A stretch of 64,000 nucleotides of DNA. It comes from Marinobacter piscis. GTDB taxonomy: Bacteria; Pseudomonadota; Gammaproteobacteria; Pseudomonadales; Oleiphilaceae. Position numbers and translations under genes: made by a program. Position 1 is the stretch's first letter, and each line of letters begins with the position of its first letter. Positions 34,028-42,348 of the stretch are shown here, piece by piece. The stretch is from assembly GCF_007671655.1 (NCBI RefSeq), contig NZ_VCGX01000002.1:124001-188000 (forward strand), given 5' to 3'. A model generated the notes under the pieces. The model worked only from the letters and a program-made list of their open reading frames with translations. It was not told where the DNA came from and searched no databases.

Positions 34028-34723
34028 TTAGCCGCACTTGCTGTCGCCGCACGACAGGCAGGTGGCGCATCCATCCATGATTACGACGGCCTTGGTGTTG
34101 CACTTGCCGCACATGGTGGAGTTGGGCGGGAAGTCGCCAGACTGTTCGTCGTTGGTGGCCTGGGAGGTGCTGGCCTCAAACTCGGCGCGTTTTTCAGCGA
34201 GGATGCGCTTGGTGGTTTCGCTCATTTCCTCGGTTTCCATCAGGCCTACGGCCTTCAGGTGTTTTTCAATCACGGCGCCGATTTCTGCTACCAGGGAGGG
34301 CATGAATACGCCGCCTTTTTTGAAGTAGCCGCCGTTGGGGTCGTATACAGAGCGCAGCTCTTCCACCAGGAATGTCAGGTCGCCGCCTTTGCGGAATACG
34401 GCTGAGATTACCCGGGTGAGGGCGATAACCCACTGGAAGTGCTCCATGGACTTGGAGTTTATGAACACTTCGTAGGGCTGCCGGCATTCGTGGTCTGTGT
34501 CTTCGTTGAGCAGGATGTCGTTGATGGTAATGTACATCGCGTGCTCGGCCACCGGCGGCTTGATTTTATAGGTGGTGCCCACCAGAAATTCAGGCCGCTC
34601 GATGTATTCGTTCATCTCTACGGGCTTTTTCTCTGCTGGTACAGCCGCCTGTTCGGCGGCTGCGTCTGTGTCGGCTTTTTTAACCCGGTAGCCGACAATT
34701 TTGTTGCTGATTTTAACTGTCAT
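34028..34723 (-). CDS. nrdJb: Class II ribonucleotide reductase, small C-terminal subunit
   Basis: The 231-residue protein corresponds to the NrdJb half of the split adenosylcobalamin-dependent reductase known in Pseudomonas. It has a TSCPD-type domain (YITINDILLNEDTDHECRQPYEVFINS, ALTRVISAVFRKGGD) and a C-terminal cysteine tail (MCGKCNTKAVVIMDGCATC, CGDSKCG). That tail likely binds zinc and re-reduces the active site of NrdJa. The ATG at 34723 follows AGGACGATAGAA; the longer frame upstream overlaps the nrdJa coding region. It is followed by a strong terminator. Confidence 0.9.
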   Translation of the reverse strand: MTVKISNKIVGYRVKKADTDAAAEQAAVPAEKKPVEMNEYIERPEFLVGTTYKIKPPVAEHAMYITINDILLNEDTDHECRQPYEVFINSKSMEHFQWVIALTRVISAVFRKGGDLTFLVEELRSVYDPNGGYFKKGGVFMPSLVAEIGAVIEKHLKAVGLMETEEMSETTKRILAEKRAEFEASTSQATNDEQSGDFPPNSTMCGKCNTKAVVIMDGCATCLSCGDSKCG

Positions 34724-34751
34724 TTCTATCGTCCTGTGTCGGTGTTCCGGT

Positions 34752-36902
34752 TCAGTACTTTCCGTAGGTGCCTTCTTTGAGGGCATCAAACAGGTTGGCG
34801 GCGGTGTGAATCTCGCCATCGTATTCTACCTGTTCGTTACCCTTCAGGTTAACCTTGCTGCCATCGTCCAGAGTGAATTCGTACAGGGTGTTCTCAAGGT
34901 CTTGCTCTTTTACCAGCACACCCTGGAAGGCTTCCGGGTTAAACCGGAATGTGGTGCAGCCTTTCAGGCCTTTGTCATAGGCGTAGTGGTAAATGTCCTT
35001 GAAGTCCTGGTACGCAAAGTCTGTCGGTACGTTGGCCGTTTTGGAAATCGAGGAATCTACCCACTTTTGTGCCGCTGCCTGGATGTCTACGTGCTGCGCC
35101 GGGCTAACATCGTCGGCGGTTGTGAAGTAGCTGGGCAGCTTTTTGTCGGCGTCATCGGAGAACGGCATGGCACCCGGGTTAATCAGGTGGCGGTAAGCCA
35201 GCAGTTCAAAGGAGAACACATCCACTTTCTCTTTGGTCTTGCGGCCTTCGCGGATGACGTTACGGGCGTAATGGTGCGAGAAGCTTGGCTCGATACCATT
35301 ACTGGCGTTGTTGGCCAGCGACAGGCTGATGGTGCCTGTGGGGGCGATGGAGGTGTGGTGGGTAAAGCGTCCACCTTTCTCCGCCAGTTTTTCCACCAGC
35401 TCCGGCTCCACCGCTGCAATGTCCTGCATGTAGCGGCTGTATTTGGCGTGCAGAATGCGGCCTTTGAGCTTATCGCCAATTTTGTGGCCATCCTGCGCCA
35501 GTTGCGGGCATTTGCTCATCATTTTGGGGGTAATTTCAAAGTCGTCGTCCATGATGGGGGCAACGCCTTTTTCTTCGGCCAGGGCCAGTGACTGGCGCCA
35601 GCCTTCCACCGCCATTTCCCGAACCACGTCTTCAGTAAACTGTACAGAGTCGGCTGAGCCGTAGGGCATACGCAACATCGCCAGGGTTGAGCCCAGACCC
35701 AGAATGCCCATGCCGTGGCGGCGCTTGTACATGATTTCGTGGCGCTGCTCGGGCAGAGGCAGGCCGTTGATCTCTACAACGTTATCCAGCATGCGGGTAA
35801 AGATGCCCACAACTTTGCGGTATTTTTCGTAGTTGAAGCTGGCCTTGTCGGTAAACGGGTTGTCGACAAACATGGTCAGGTTCACCGAGCCGAGCAGGCA
35901 GCTGCCGTACGGGGGCAGGGGTTGCTCGCCGCAAGGGTTGGTGGCGCGGATGTCTTCGCAGAACCAGTTGTTGTTCATCTGGTTCACTTTGTCGATCAGG
36001 ATGAAGCCCGGTTCGGCGTAGTCGTAGGTGGAGGTCATGATGGTGTCCCAGATGAACTGGGCTTTCAGGGTGCGGTAAATACGGCACGCCACCTTGCCTT
36101 CATCGTTCACCACGTAGCCGTCGAGTATCGGGAAGTCGCGATACACAAACTGGCTGGCGTCGTTAAGGTCCAGGCCTTCGTCTTCGGCTTCTTTCTCGGT
36201 GACCGGGAAGGAGAGATGCCAGTCATCATCGTTGCGAACGGCTTCAATGAAGTCTTCTGTGATCAGCAGTGACAGGTTGAACTGGCGCAGGCGGCCGTCT
36301 TCGCGTTTTGCCTGGATAAAATCAATCACGTCCGGGTGGTGAACGTCAAAGGTTGCCATCTGCGCACCACGACGGCCACCGGCCGACGATACGGTAAAGC
36401 ACATGCGATCGAAGATATCCATGAACGACAGCGGGCCGGAGGTGGTTGCGCCAGCGCCGGCTACGTAGGCACCTTTGGGGCGCAGCGTAGAAAACTCATA
36501 ACCGATACCACAGCCAGCCTTGAGGGTTAGGCCGGCTTCGTGGTTTTTCTCCAGAATGTCGTTCATGGAGTCTTCAACAGACCCGGAAACCGTGCAGTTA
36601 ATCGTTGATGTGGCCGGTTTGTGGGCTTCGGCACCTGCGTTGGAGGTGATGCGACCGGCAGGGATGGCGCCGTGCTTGAGTGCCCAGACAAAGTTCTTTT
36701 TCTGCTCACTGCGCACGGCTTTGTTTTCTACCTGTGCCAGGGCAGTGGCAACACGCTGGTAAGTTGCGTTGATGTCTTTGTCTACAGCTTCGCCGGTTTT
36801 GGTTTTCAGCTGATACTTGCTGTTCCAGATATCAAGCGACGTTTCCTGCATGGGAATCGTTGTAACCACTGCTTCTGTCTCTGCCTTAGCGTTTGCGTTC
36901 AT
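34752..36902 (-). CDS. nrdJa: Class II (B12-dependent) ribonucleotide reductase, catalytic subunit
   Basis: The 716-residue protein makes deoxyribonucleotides using a radical generated from adenosylcobalamin, with no need for oxygen. Visible features are an N-terminal ATINCTVSGSVEDS-like segment with the substrate-binding Cys, KAGCGIGYEFSTLRPKGA and NPCGEQPLPPYGSC with the catalytic thiyl Cys and Glu. The C-terminal barrel includes MGILGLGSTLAMLRMPYGS and APTGTISLSLANNASNGIEP. It is complete. With nrdJb it forms an operon with a 28-base gap. An ATG preceded by GAGGG is preferred over the GTG one codon upstream. Confidence 0.95.
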   Translation of the reverse strand: MNANAKAETEAVVTTIPMQETSLDIWNSKYQLKTKTGEAVDKDINATYQRVATALAQVENKAVRSEQKKNFVWALKHGAIPAGRITSNAGAEAHKPATSTINCTVSGSVEDSMNDILEKNHEAGLTLKAGCGIGYEFSTLRPKGAYVAGAGATTSGPLSFMDIFDRMCFTVSSAGGRRGAQMATFDVHHPDVIDFIQAKREDGRLRQFNLSLLITEDFIEAVRNDDDWHLSFPVTEKEAEDEGLDLNDASQFVYRDFPILDGYVVNDEGKVACRIYRTLKAQFIWDTIMTSTYDYAEPGFILIDKVNQMNNNWFCEDIRATNPCGEQPLPPYGSCLLGSVNLTMFVDNPFTDKASFNYEKYRKVVGIFTRMLDNVVEINGLPLPEQRHEIMYKRRHGMGILGLGSTLAMLRMPYGSADSVQFTEDVVREMAVEGWRQSLALAEEKGVAPIMDDDFEITPKMMSKCPQLAQDGHKIGDKLKGRILHAKYSRYMQDIAAVEPELVEKLAEKGGRFTHHTSIAPTGTISLSLANNASNGIEPSFSHHYARNVIREGRKTKEKVDVFSFELLAYRHLINPGAMPFSDDADKKLPSYFTTADDVSPAQHVDIQAAAQKWVDSSISKTANVPTDFAYQDFKDIYHYAYDKGLKGCTTFRFNPEAFQGVLVKEQDLENTLYEFTLDDGSKVNLKGNEQVEYDGEIHTAANLFDALKEGTYGKY

Positions 36903-36993
36903 CACTACCCTCGGTGTTCAAAAAACGATTGACGACAGCACCGTTTAGTGGTGCTTGTACTTATGGAAATTGTAAAGCTTGCGCTGGCCTTCA

Positions 36994-37040
36994 ACCCTAT
37001 ATATGGGTGAATTTGCGGTGAGTATAACAGGATATAGTGG
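36994..37040 (-). promoter_or_regulatory. Candidate pair of NrdR boxes upstream of nrdJa
   Basis: Two palindrome-like AT-rich elements, ACCCTATATATGGGT (36994-37009) and ACAGGATATAGTGG (37025-37040), have centres 31 bases apart. That equals the three-helix-turn spacing usual for NrdR sites. Each fits the NrdR box (acaCwATATAwGtgt) only in part, but position and spacing before a reductase operon support it. Confidence 0.6.
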
Positions 37041-37141
37041 TTTGTGAACTCAAGGCGGGCTATTGATAACAGGTTTAGCGCAAAGAAAATCAATGGAAAA
37101 AAGCTTGAAAGCTGGCAAAGCGCACAGCCCCGGGGTCTTCA

Positions 37142-37171
37142 GACACAAAGGCGGATGTCCGCCCTTGTGTC
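37142..37171 (-). terminator. Hairpin at the end of the TrpXYZ-type ABC operon
   Basis: GACACAAAGGCGGA and TCCGCCCTTGTGTC form a 14-bp stem with one mismatch around a two-base loop, overlapping the stop codon of the ATPase gene. No T-run is obvious beyond it. Confidence 0.55.
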
Positions 37172-37964
37172 AGCCCAGAAGAAGGCTGTCATCGTCTACT
37201 GACAGCCCGCGCTGTTGCTCGAACAGCTCCAGCAGGTCTTTCACTTCCAGGCCTTCCCGGTCTTTGCCATGAATATCAAACACTACCTGTCCCTGGTGCA
37301 GCATAACGGTGCGGGAACCCACTTCCAGAGCCTGTTTCATGCTGTGGGTAACCATCAGCGTGGTCAGTTTCTGTTCTTCAATGATTTTGGTGGTGAGCTC
37401 GAGCACAAAGGTCGCGGTTTTCGGGTCCAGTGCGGCTGTGTGCTCATCCAGCAGAAGAATGGAGGACGGGGTAAGACTTGCCATCAAAAGACTGACAGCC
37501 TGGCGCTGGCCGCCAGAGAGCAGGCCCATTTTGTCGCCCAGGCGGTTTTCCAGCCCCAGGTTCAGGGAAGACAGGCTGTCCCGGAACTGTTCCATATACT
37601 GTTTTTTAACAGCGGAACCCAGGCCCCGGCGCTGGCCGCGCTTGATGGCAAGAGACAGGTTCTCTTCAATGCTCAGGCCTTCACACGTGCCCGCCAAAGG
37701 GTCCTGGAACACCCGGGCAACGCGTTTGGCGCGTCTGTGGGTGGGTAGCCGGGTCACGTTGACGTTGTCGACAATAATGGTGCCGCTATCCACGATCACT
37801 TCCCCCGCAAGAGCGTTCAGGAAGGTGGATTTGCCGGCGCCGTTGCTGCCAATCACGGTGACGAACTCACCTTGGTTAACGGTGAGGCTCATGCCCTGGA
37901 GCGCCGGGTTTTCCAGCGGCGTTCCCTGGCCAAAGGTCAGACGGAGGTCGGTTGCACTGATCAT
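37170..37964 (-). CDS. ABC transporter ATP-binding protein (TrpXYZ-type importer)
   Basis: The 264-residue ATPase has Walker A GSNGAGKSTFLNALAG, signature LLSGGQRQAVSLLMAS, Walker B SILLLDEHTAALDP and H-loop VTHSMKQA. It energises import by the permease and binding protein encoded next to it; the order binding protein, permease, ATPase is conserved in this family. Candidate substrates are aromatic amino acids or nucleobase-like compounds, but none is proven here. The stop codon lies in a hairpin. Confidence 0.87.
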   Translation of the reverse strand: MISATDLRLTFGQGTPLENPALQGMSLTVNQGEFVTVIGSNGAGKSTFLNALAGEVIVDSGTIIVDNVNVTRLPTHRRAKRVARVFQDPLAGTCEGLSIEENLSLAIKRGQRRGLGSAVKKQYMEQFRDSLSSLNLGLENRLGDKMGLLSGGQRQAVSLLMASLTPSSILLLDEHTAALDPKTATFVLELTTKIIEEQKLTTLMVTHSMKQALEVGSRTVMLHQGQVVFDIHGKDREGLEVKDLLELFEQQRGLSVDDDSLLLG

Positions 37965-37973
37965 ATTGTCTCC

Positions 37974-38876
37974 TCAGGCCTTTTTGCGGGTCAGTTTATG
38001 GGTCACGGTGTTGCGAACGCCGGGCAATACAATCGCGAGGGTGACCAGAACGGCGGTTATCAGGTTCAGGTCCTGCGCCTTCAGGCCGAGAATGTCGGCG
38101 TTCAGGGCGAAACCAATGGCCAGGCGGTAAATTATGGCGCCGACGACGCAGCCAATCAGGGCGCGCAATACGGTGGCGGGCGTTACAACCGCTTCACCGC
38201 CAATCAGTGAGGCCAGTCCAATTACGATAACACCCACACCCATGGTGACATCCGCAGCCCCCTGGCTCTGGGCAAAAAGTGCACCGGCCAGGCCGACCAG
38301 GCCGTTGGAAATGGCCACACCGAGGATAATCATAGCGCCGGTCGCGATACCCTGGGCGCGGGCCATTCTCGGGTTGGCACCGGTGGCGCGCATGGCCAGG
38401 CCGGTTTCGGATTTCATAAAGCGCCAGAGAAGGATCAGGGAGACAAAGATAACAATAATAAACAGCAGCACCGGTACCTGATGATAGGCCAGGTCCAGAG
38501 AGTACCAGGGGGTAAGAACGGTTTCTTCGCCCAGCAAGGCGATGTTGGGCCGGCCCATTATCCGCAGGTTAACCGAATACAGGGCAGTCATTGTAAGAAT
38601 GGACGCCAGCAGGTTCAGTATATTCAGTTTAACGTTAAGAATGGCGGTTACGGCACCCGCTGCCATGCCGGCCAGAACGGCGCAACCTGTGGCAATCCAG
38701 GGGTCCCAGCCTTCCATGATAAGGACCGCGGCAACCGCAGCGCCAAGAGGGAAGCTGCCATCCACCGTCAGGTCGGGGAAGTTGAGTACCCGAAAGGACA
38801 GGAAGATTCCGAACGCAACCAGGCCGTAAATCAGGCCGGTTTCGATTGCGCCATAAAATGCAATTTCACTGAGCAT
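37974..38876 (-). CDS. ABC transporter permease (branched-chain amino acid type)
   Basis: The 300-residue membrane protein has about eight hydrophobic helices (LVAFGIFLSFRVLNFPDLTVDGSFPLGAAVA at the start) and the family-typical GLAMRATGANPRMARAQGI loop that contacts the ATPase. It is nine bases upstream of the ATPase gene on the same strand, and separated from the binding-protein gene by a hairpin. Confidence 0.88.
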   Translation of the reverse strand: MLSEIAFYGAIETGLIYGLVAFGIFLSFRVLNFPDLTVDGSFPLGAAVAAVLIMEGWDPWIATGCAVLAGMAAGAVTAILNVKLNILNLLASILTMTALYSVNLRIMGRPNIALLGEETVLTPWYSLDLAYHQVPVLLFIIVIFVSLILLWRFMKSETGLAMRATGANPRMARAQGIATGAMIILGVAISNGLVGLAGALFAQSQGAADVTMGVGVIVIGLASLIGGEAVVTPATVLRALIGCVVGAIIYRLAIGFALNADILGLKAQDLNLITAVLVTLAIVLPGVRNTVTHKLTRKKA

Positions 38877-38901
38877 GGGGATAATTCACTGTGAAAGAAA
38901 A

Positions 38902-38932
38902 ACGGACGGGCCGTTATACAGGACCCGTCCGT
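38902..38932 (-). terminator. Intercistronic hairpin between binding protein and permease
   Basis: ACGGACGGG and CCCGTCCGT form a perfect 9-bp stem with a 13-base loop; on the minus strand TTTTTCTTTC follows. As a partial terminator or mRNA stabiliser it could keep the binding protein in excess over the permease. Confidence 0.75.
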
Positions 38933-38944
38933 GTAAGTCAGGCG

Positions 38945-39919
38945 TTACTTGGAGCTTGTTACTACGTGATCGGCATCGGCAATCACATCCTCGGAGAGGG
39001 TAATGCCCATGCGCTCAGCAGCTTCGGGGTTTATGAACAGCTTGACCTTTTCCATGGTCTCAAAGGGCATGTCCGCAGGCTTTTCGCCTTCAAGTATGCG
39101 GGCCACCATAACGCCGGCCTGGCGGCCGTGGTCGTAATAGTCAAAGCCCATGGCGGCAACGGCACCCCGGTCAACCGTGGCTGTGTCGGCCGCAAACACC
39201 GGAATATCGGCACGCTCACCCACGGAGATGACGGCTTCAGCAGCGCTGATTACGGTATTGTCGGTGGTCAGATAAATAGCATCTGCCTTGCCAACCAGTG
39301 AGCGAGCTGCGCCCAGCACTTCTGATGTTTTGGTGGCTGCGCCCTTAACCAGGGTAAGTCCGCGGGCTTCCATACGCTCTTCCAGCAACTCAACCAGGGA
39401 TACAGCGTTGGCTTCACCCGGGTTGTATACGGTACCAATGCGCTTGGCATCCGGCATGATGCGCTGCAGCATATCCAGATGCTTTTCAATGGGGCTCATG
39501 TCGCTTACCCCGGTGATGTTTGCGCCAGGTGCGTCTGTGCCTTTTACCAGCTTGGCACCCACGGGGTCGGTTACGGCGGCGAAGACAACCGGAATGTTGC
39601 GGGCGGCAGCGGCCACTGTCTGGGCGGAGGGGGTGGCTATGGCCACGATGACATCGGCGTTTTCGCCGACAAATTTACGGGCAATCTGGGACGCAATGGC
39701 TGAGTTACTCTGGGCGCTTTCGTGCATCAGCTGCAGGTTGTCGCCATCTTTATAGCCGCGCGCGGCCAGTTCGTCTTTTACGCCTTCGTGGGTGGCGTCA
39801 AGCGCCGGGTGTTCAACAATCTGTGTAATCGCAACCAGGGGTGGCTCTGCCGCCAGTGAAAGACTTGCCATTGCCATTATTGAGGCCCCGAGCAGGGTGC
39901 GCAGTGTTTTTGTGGCCAT
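38945..39919 (-). CDS. ABC transporter substrate-binding protein (ABC_sub_bind family)
   Basis: The 324-residue periplasmic protein has a signal peptide (GASIMAMASLSLAA) and the two-lobed fold with VAITQIVEHPALDATHEGVKDEL, NADVIVAIATPSAQTVAAAARNIPVVFAAVTDPVGA and KRIGTVYNPGEANAVSLVE. These are typical of the family linked to TrpX-type importers. It is the first gene of a three-gene operon and probably binds an aromatic or small organic ligand. Confidence 0.88.
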   Translation of the reverse strand: MATKTLRTLLGASIMAMASLSLAAEPPLVAITQIVEHPALDATHEGVKDELAARGYKDGDNLQLMHESAQSNSAIASQIARKFVGENADVIVAIATPSAQTVAAAARNIPVVFAAVTDPVGAKLVKGTDAPGANITGVSDMSPIEKHLDMLQRIMPDAKRIGTVYNPGEANAVSLVELLEERMEARGLTLVKGAATKTSEVLGAARSLVGKADAIYLTTDNTVISAAEAVISVGERADIPVFAADTATVDRGAVAAMGFDYYDHGRQAGVMVARILEGEKPADMPFETMEKVKLFINPEAAERMGITLSEDVIADADHVVTSSK

Positions 39920-40006
39920 ATGCCCATCTCCGTGGTTTGTTGTAGTAGCAGTAAGCGGGTGCGGGAGTTTATCACAGCTGCACTGCTTTAGTAGTGGCGC
40001 AGGGTA

Positions 40007-40024
40007 ACGTGTTTAGGCACACGT
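40007..40024 (+). promoter_or_regulatory. Short palindrome upstream of the acyl-CoA synthetase gene
   Basis: A perfect 6-bp inverted repeat ACGTGT-n6-ACACGT lies in the 196-base gap between the divergent binding-protein and acyl-CoA synthetase genes. It could be an operator; no known regulator box matches it. Confidence 0.3.
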
Positions 40025-40115
40025 CACGCTTTGACGGACCATAATATGTTGGAATACCCTACTAAAGTCTCGATAATACCCATATAACTCAAACAACGAA
40101 AATATAGGAAGATCC

Positions 40116-41783
40116 ATGCAAGCAACCAACACACTTCCCCTGGATATGGTCTACCACTGGGAGGCCACCAAGGCGGACTCATTATATCTCACGCAGCCGG
40201 TGGGAAATGACCAGGTCGTTGAGTATACATGGGGAAGGGCGGTTGATGAGGCTCGCCGCATGGCGTCGTATCTCAAGTCGCTCAACCTGCCGGAGAAAAG
40301 CCGCATCGGGCTGATCTCCAAGAACTGTGCACACTGGATAATGACCGACTGGGCCATCTGGATGGCCGGGCATATATCTGTTCCTCTGTACCCGACTCTG
40401 AATGCGGAGACGGTGAACTACATTCTGAATCATGCTGAGTGTGATGTGTTGTTTGTGGGTAAGCTGGATGACTGGGAGATGATGAAACCCGGGGTGCCAG
40501 ACTCGGTCCGTTGTATTTCGTTCCCGCTGAGCCCGCCCAATGATTTTGAAACCTGGGATGACATTATTGCCCGGTGCTCGCCGCTGGAGGAGAACGTTCA
40601 GCGTGAGCCGGAGGAACTGGCAACCATTGTCTATACCTCTGGCAGTACAGGTAAGCCCAAGGGTGTTATGCTGACATTCCTGAATATGGCCTATGCAGCA
40701 GAGGGCGGCATGGAGGTCCTGAAGGTGGGCTCCGATGAGCGCATGTTGTCCTACCTGCCGCTGGCGCATGTTTTCGAGCGTACTTTTGTTGAACTGGCTT
40801 CACTGTACGCTGGCTTTCATCTGTTTTTTGCCGAATCGCTGGATACCTTTGTGGAAGATATGCAGCGGGCTCAGCCAACTCTGTTCCTCTCTGTGCCCCG
40901 GCTGTGGGTCAAGTTTCAGCAGGGGGTTCTGCAGAAACTGCCGCAGAAGAAACTTGATACGCTGCTGAAAATTCCAGTGGTAAACAAGTTGATCAAGAAG
41001 AAAATTCTCAAGGGACTCGGGCTGGATAAGGTCAAGCTGGCCGGCAGTGGCTCGGCTCCCCTGGCCGGGGATGTGCTCGACTGGTACCGGAACCTGGGAC
41101 TGGAGCTGTTGGAAGGGTACGGCATGTCCGAGAACTTTGCGTATTCCCATATCAACAAACCAGGGCGCTCCCGTACCGGGTATGTGGGTGAGAACATGCC
41201 GGGCGTTGAAACGAAAATCAGCCCTGAGGGCGAGATCCTGATCAAAAGCCCGGCCACCATGCTGGGCTACTACAAGGATGAGGAAAAAACCAAAGAGACC
41301 TTTACCGAAGACGGCTTCCTGAAAACGGGCGACGTTGGGGAAATCGATGAGGCGGGCCGGCTCCGGATTACGGGGCGGATGAAAGAGATTTTCAAAACCA
41401 GCAAAGGGAAATACATTGCCCCGGCACCGATTGAAAACCAGCTGATGGCAAACCAGAGCATTGAGCAGGTGTGCGTATCCGGTGCCAATCAGACACAGCC
41501 GTTTGCTCTGGTTCAGCTCGCAGAGGGGGTTCGGGACAAGGTTGCAGATGAAGCGTATCGCAAAGAGCTGGAGACCACATTCAGCCAGCTGGTGGATCGG
41601 GTAAACAAAACAGTGGATCCCCACGAACAGCTGGCTTTTATTGTGGTTATGAGTGATGAGTGGACAATTGAAAATAACTTCCTGACGCCCACACTTAAGC
41701 TTAAGCGGAACGTTGTGGAGGACACCTACGAAGGAAAGATAAACGACTGGTACGCACAGCGTAAGAAAGTTATCTGGCAGTAA
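40116..41783 (+). CDS. Long-chain acyl-CoA synthetase (AMP-forming)
   Basis: The 555-residue ligase activates fatty acids with ATP and CoA through an acyl-AMP. The AMP-binding signatures are present: IVYTSGSTGKPKGVM (A3), GYGMSENFAYSHINKPG (A5), TGDVGEID (A7, with RITGRMKEIFKTSKGKYI as A8-A10). The C-terminal domain lacks the usual PKTxxGK lysine and instead ends in NFLTPTLKLKRN, a pattern found in the long-chain FadD15-like group. It is followed by a strong terminator. Confidence 0.88.
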   Translation: MQATNTLPLDMVYHWEATKADSLYLTQPVGNDQVVEYTWGRAVDEARRMASYLKSLNLPEKSRIGLISKNCAHWIMTDWAIWMAGHISVPLYPTLNAETVNYILNHAECDVLFVGKLDDWEMMKPGVPDSVRCISFPLSPPNDFETWDDIIARCSPLEENVQREPEELATIVYTSGSTGKPKGVMLTFLNMAYAAEGGMEVLKVGSDERMLSYLPLAHVFERTFVELASLYAGFHLFFAESLDTFVEDMQRAQPTLFLSVPRLWVKFQQGVLQKLPQKKLDTLLKIPVVNKLIKKKILKGLGLDKVKLAGSGSAPLAGDVLDWYRNLGLELLEGYGMSENFAYSHINKPGRSRTGYVGENMPGVETKISPEGEILIKSPATMLGYYKDEEKTKETFTEDGFLKTGDVGEIDEAGRLRITGRMKEIFKTSKGKYIAPAPIENQLMANQSIEQVCVSGANQTQPFALVQLAEGVRDKVADEAYRKELETTFSQLVDRVNKTVDPHEQLAFIVVMSDEWTIENNFLTPTLKLKRNVVEDTYEGKINDWYAQRKKVIWQ

Positions 41784-41798
41784 AATAGTTATGATGCA

Positions 41799-41829
41799 CA
41801 GGCCCGGTCTCGCCCGGGCCTGTTTTTTT
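41799..41829 (+). terminator. Intrinsic terminator of the acyl-CoA synthetase gene
   Basis: CAGGCCCGG-TCTCGC-CCGGGCCTG, a 9-bp stem, followed by seven T residues. Confidence 0.93.
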
Positions 41830-41845
41830 AGCTCAGGAGTAATGT

Positions 41846-42337
41846 ATGAGTCAGCTTGCGGCGTTCCAGAAGCGCATTCATGAAGAGATTCCGCTTTCCC
41901 GCGCACTGGGCATAGAACTGCATTCCTGGGACGGTAGCTCGCTGGTTCTCAGTGCGCCGCTCGCCCCCAATACCAACCACCAGGGCACAGGCTTCGGCGG
42001 CAGCGTCTACTCAGTAGCAGTAACTGCTGCCTGGGGACTGACTGAGCTGGCGCTGGCAGATCTTGGTTTAAAAGGGAGTGTGGTGGTGCAGACTGGCAGC
42101 ATTGATTATCTTGACCCTGTTACTTCAGACTTTTACGCAATCTGTCGCCTGCCTGGTGAAGAAATTCCCGAGCGCTTCAGTAAGAGCCTGGCAAGGCACG
42201 GAAAAGGCCGGCTGGATCTGATTGCGGAAGTCTTTTGTGGTGCGCCTGACAGCTCCCCACAAGCAGACCCGGTTGCGGTATTCCAGGGCAGGTTTGTGGT
42301 TCAGAATGCCCGCTCGAAACCCAGCCTGCAGTTCTGA
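41846..42337 (+). CDS. Hotdog thioesterase-like protein (YiiD C-terminal domain type)
   Basis: The 163-residue protein has the pattern of the YiiD_C thioesterase fold: EIPLSRALGIELHSWDG, LVLSAPLAPNTNHQGTGFGGSVYSVAVTAAWGL, then VVVQTGSIDYLDPV. It likely hydrolyses an acyl thioester. Ribosome site CAGGAGTA. It converges with the iron permease gene, with only 11 bases between the stops. The previous gene's terminator is just upstream, so it has its own promoter. Confidence 0.78.
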   Translation: MSQLAAFQKRIHEEIPLSRALGIELHSWDGSSLVLSAPLAPNTNHQGTGFGGSVYSVAVTAAWGLTELALADLGLKGSVVVQTGSIDYLDPVTSDFYAICRLPGEEIPERFSKSLARHGKGRLDLIAEVFCGAPDSSPQADPVAVFQGRFVVQNARSKPSLQF

Positions 42338-42348
42338 GGCGATCAGTA

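Noticed and set aside
36906-37141. Cobalamin riboswitch before nrdJa
   Set aside because: No B12-box or expected pairing was seen in the leader; the NrdR-like pair explains the region better.
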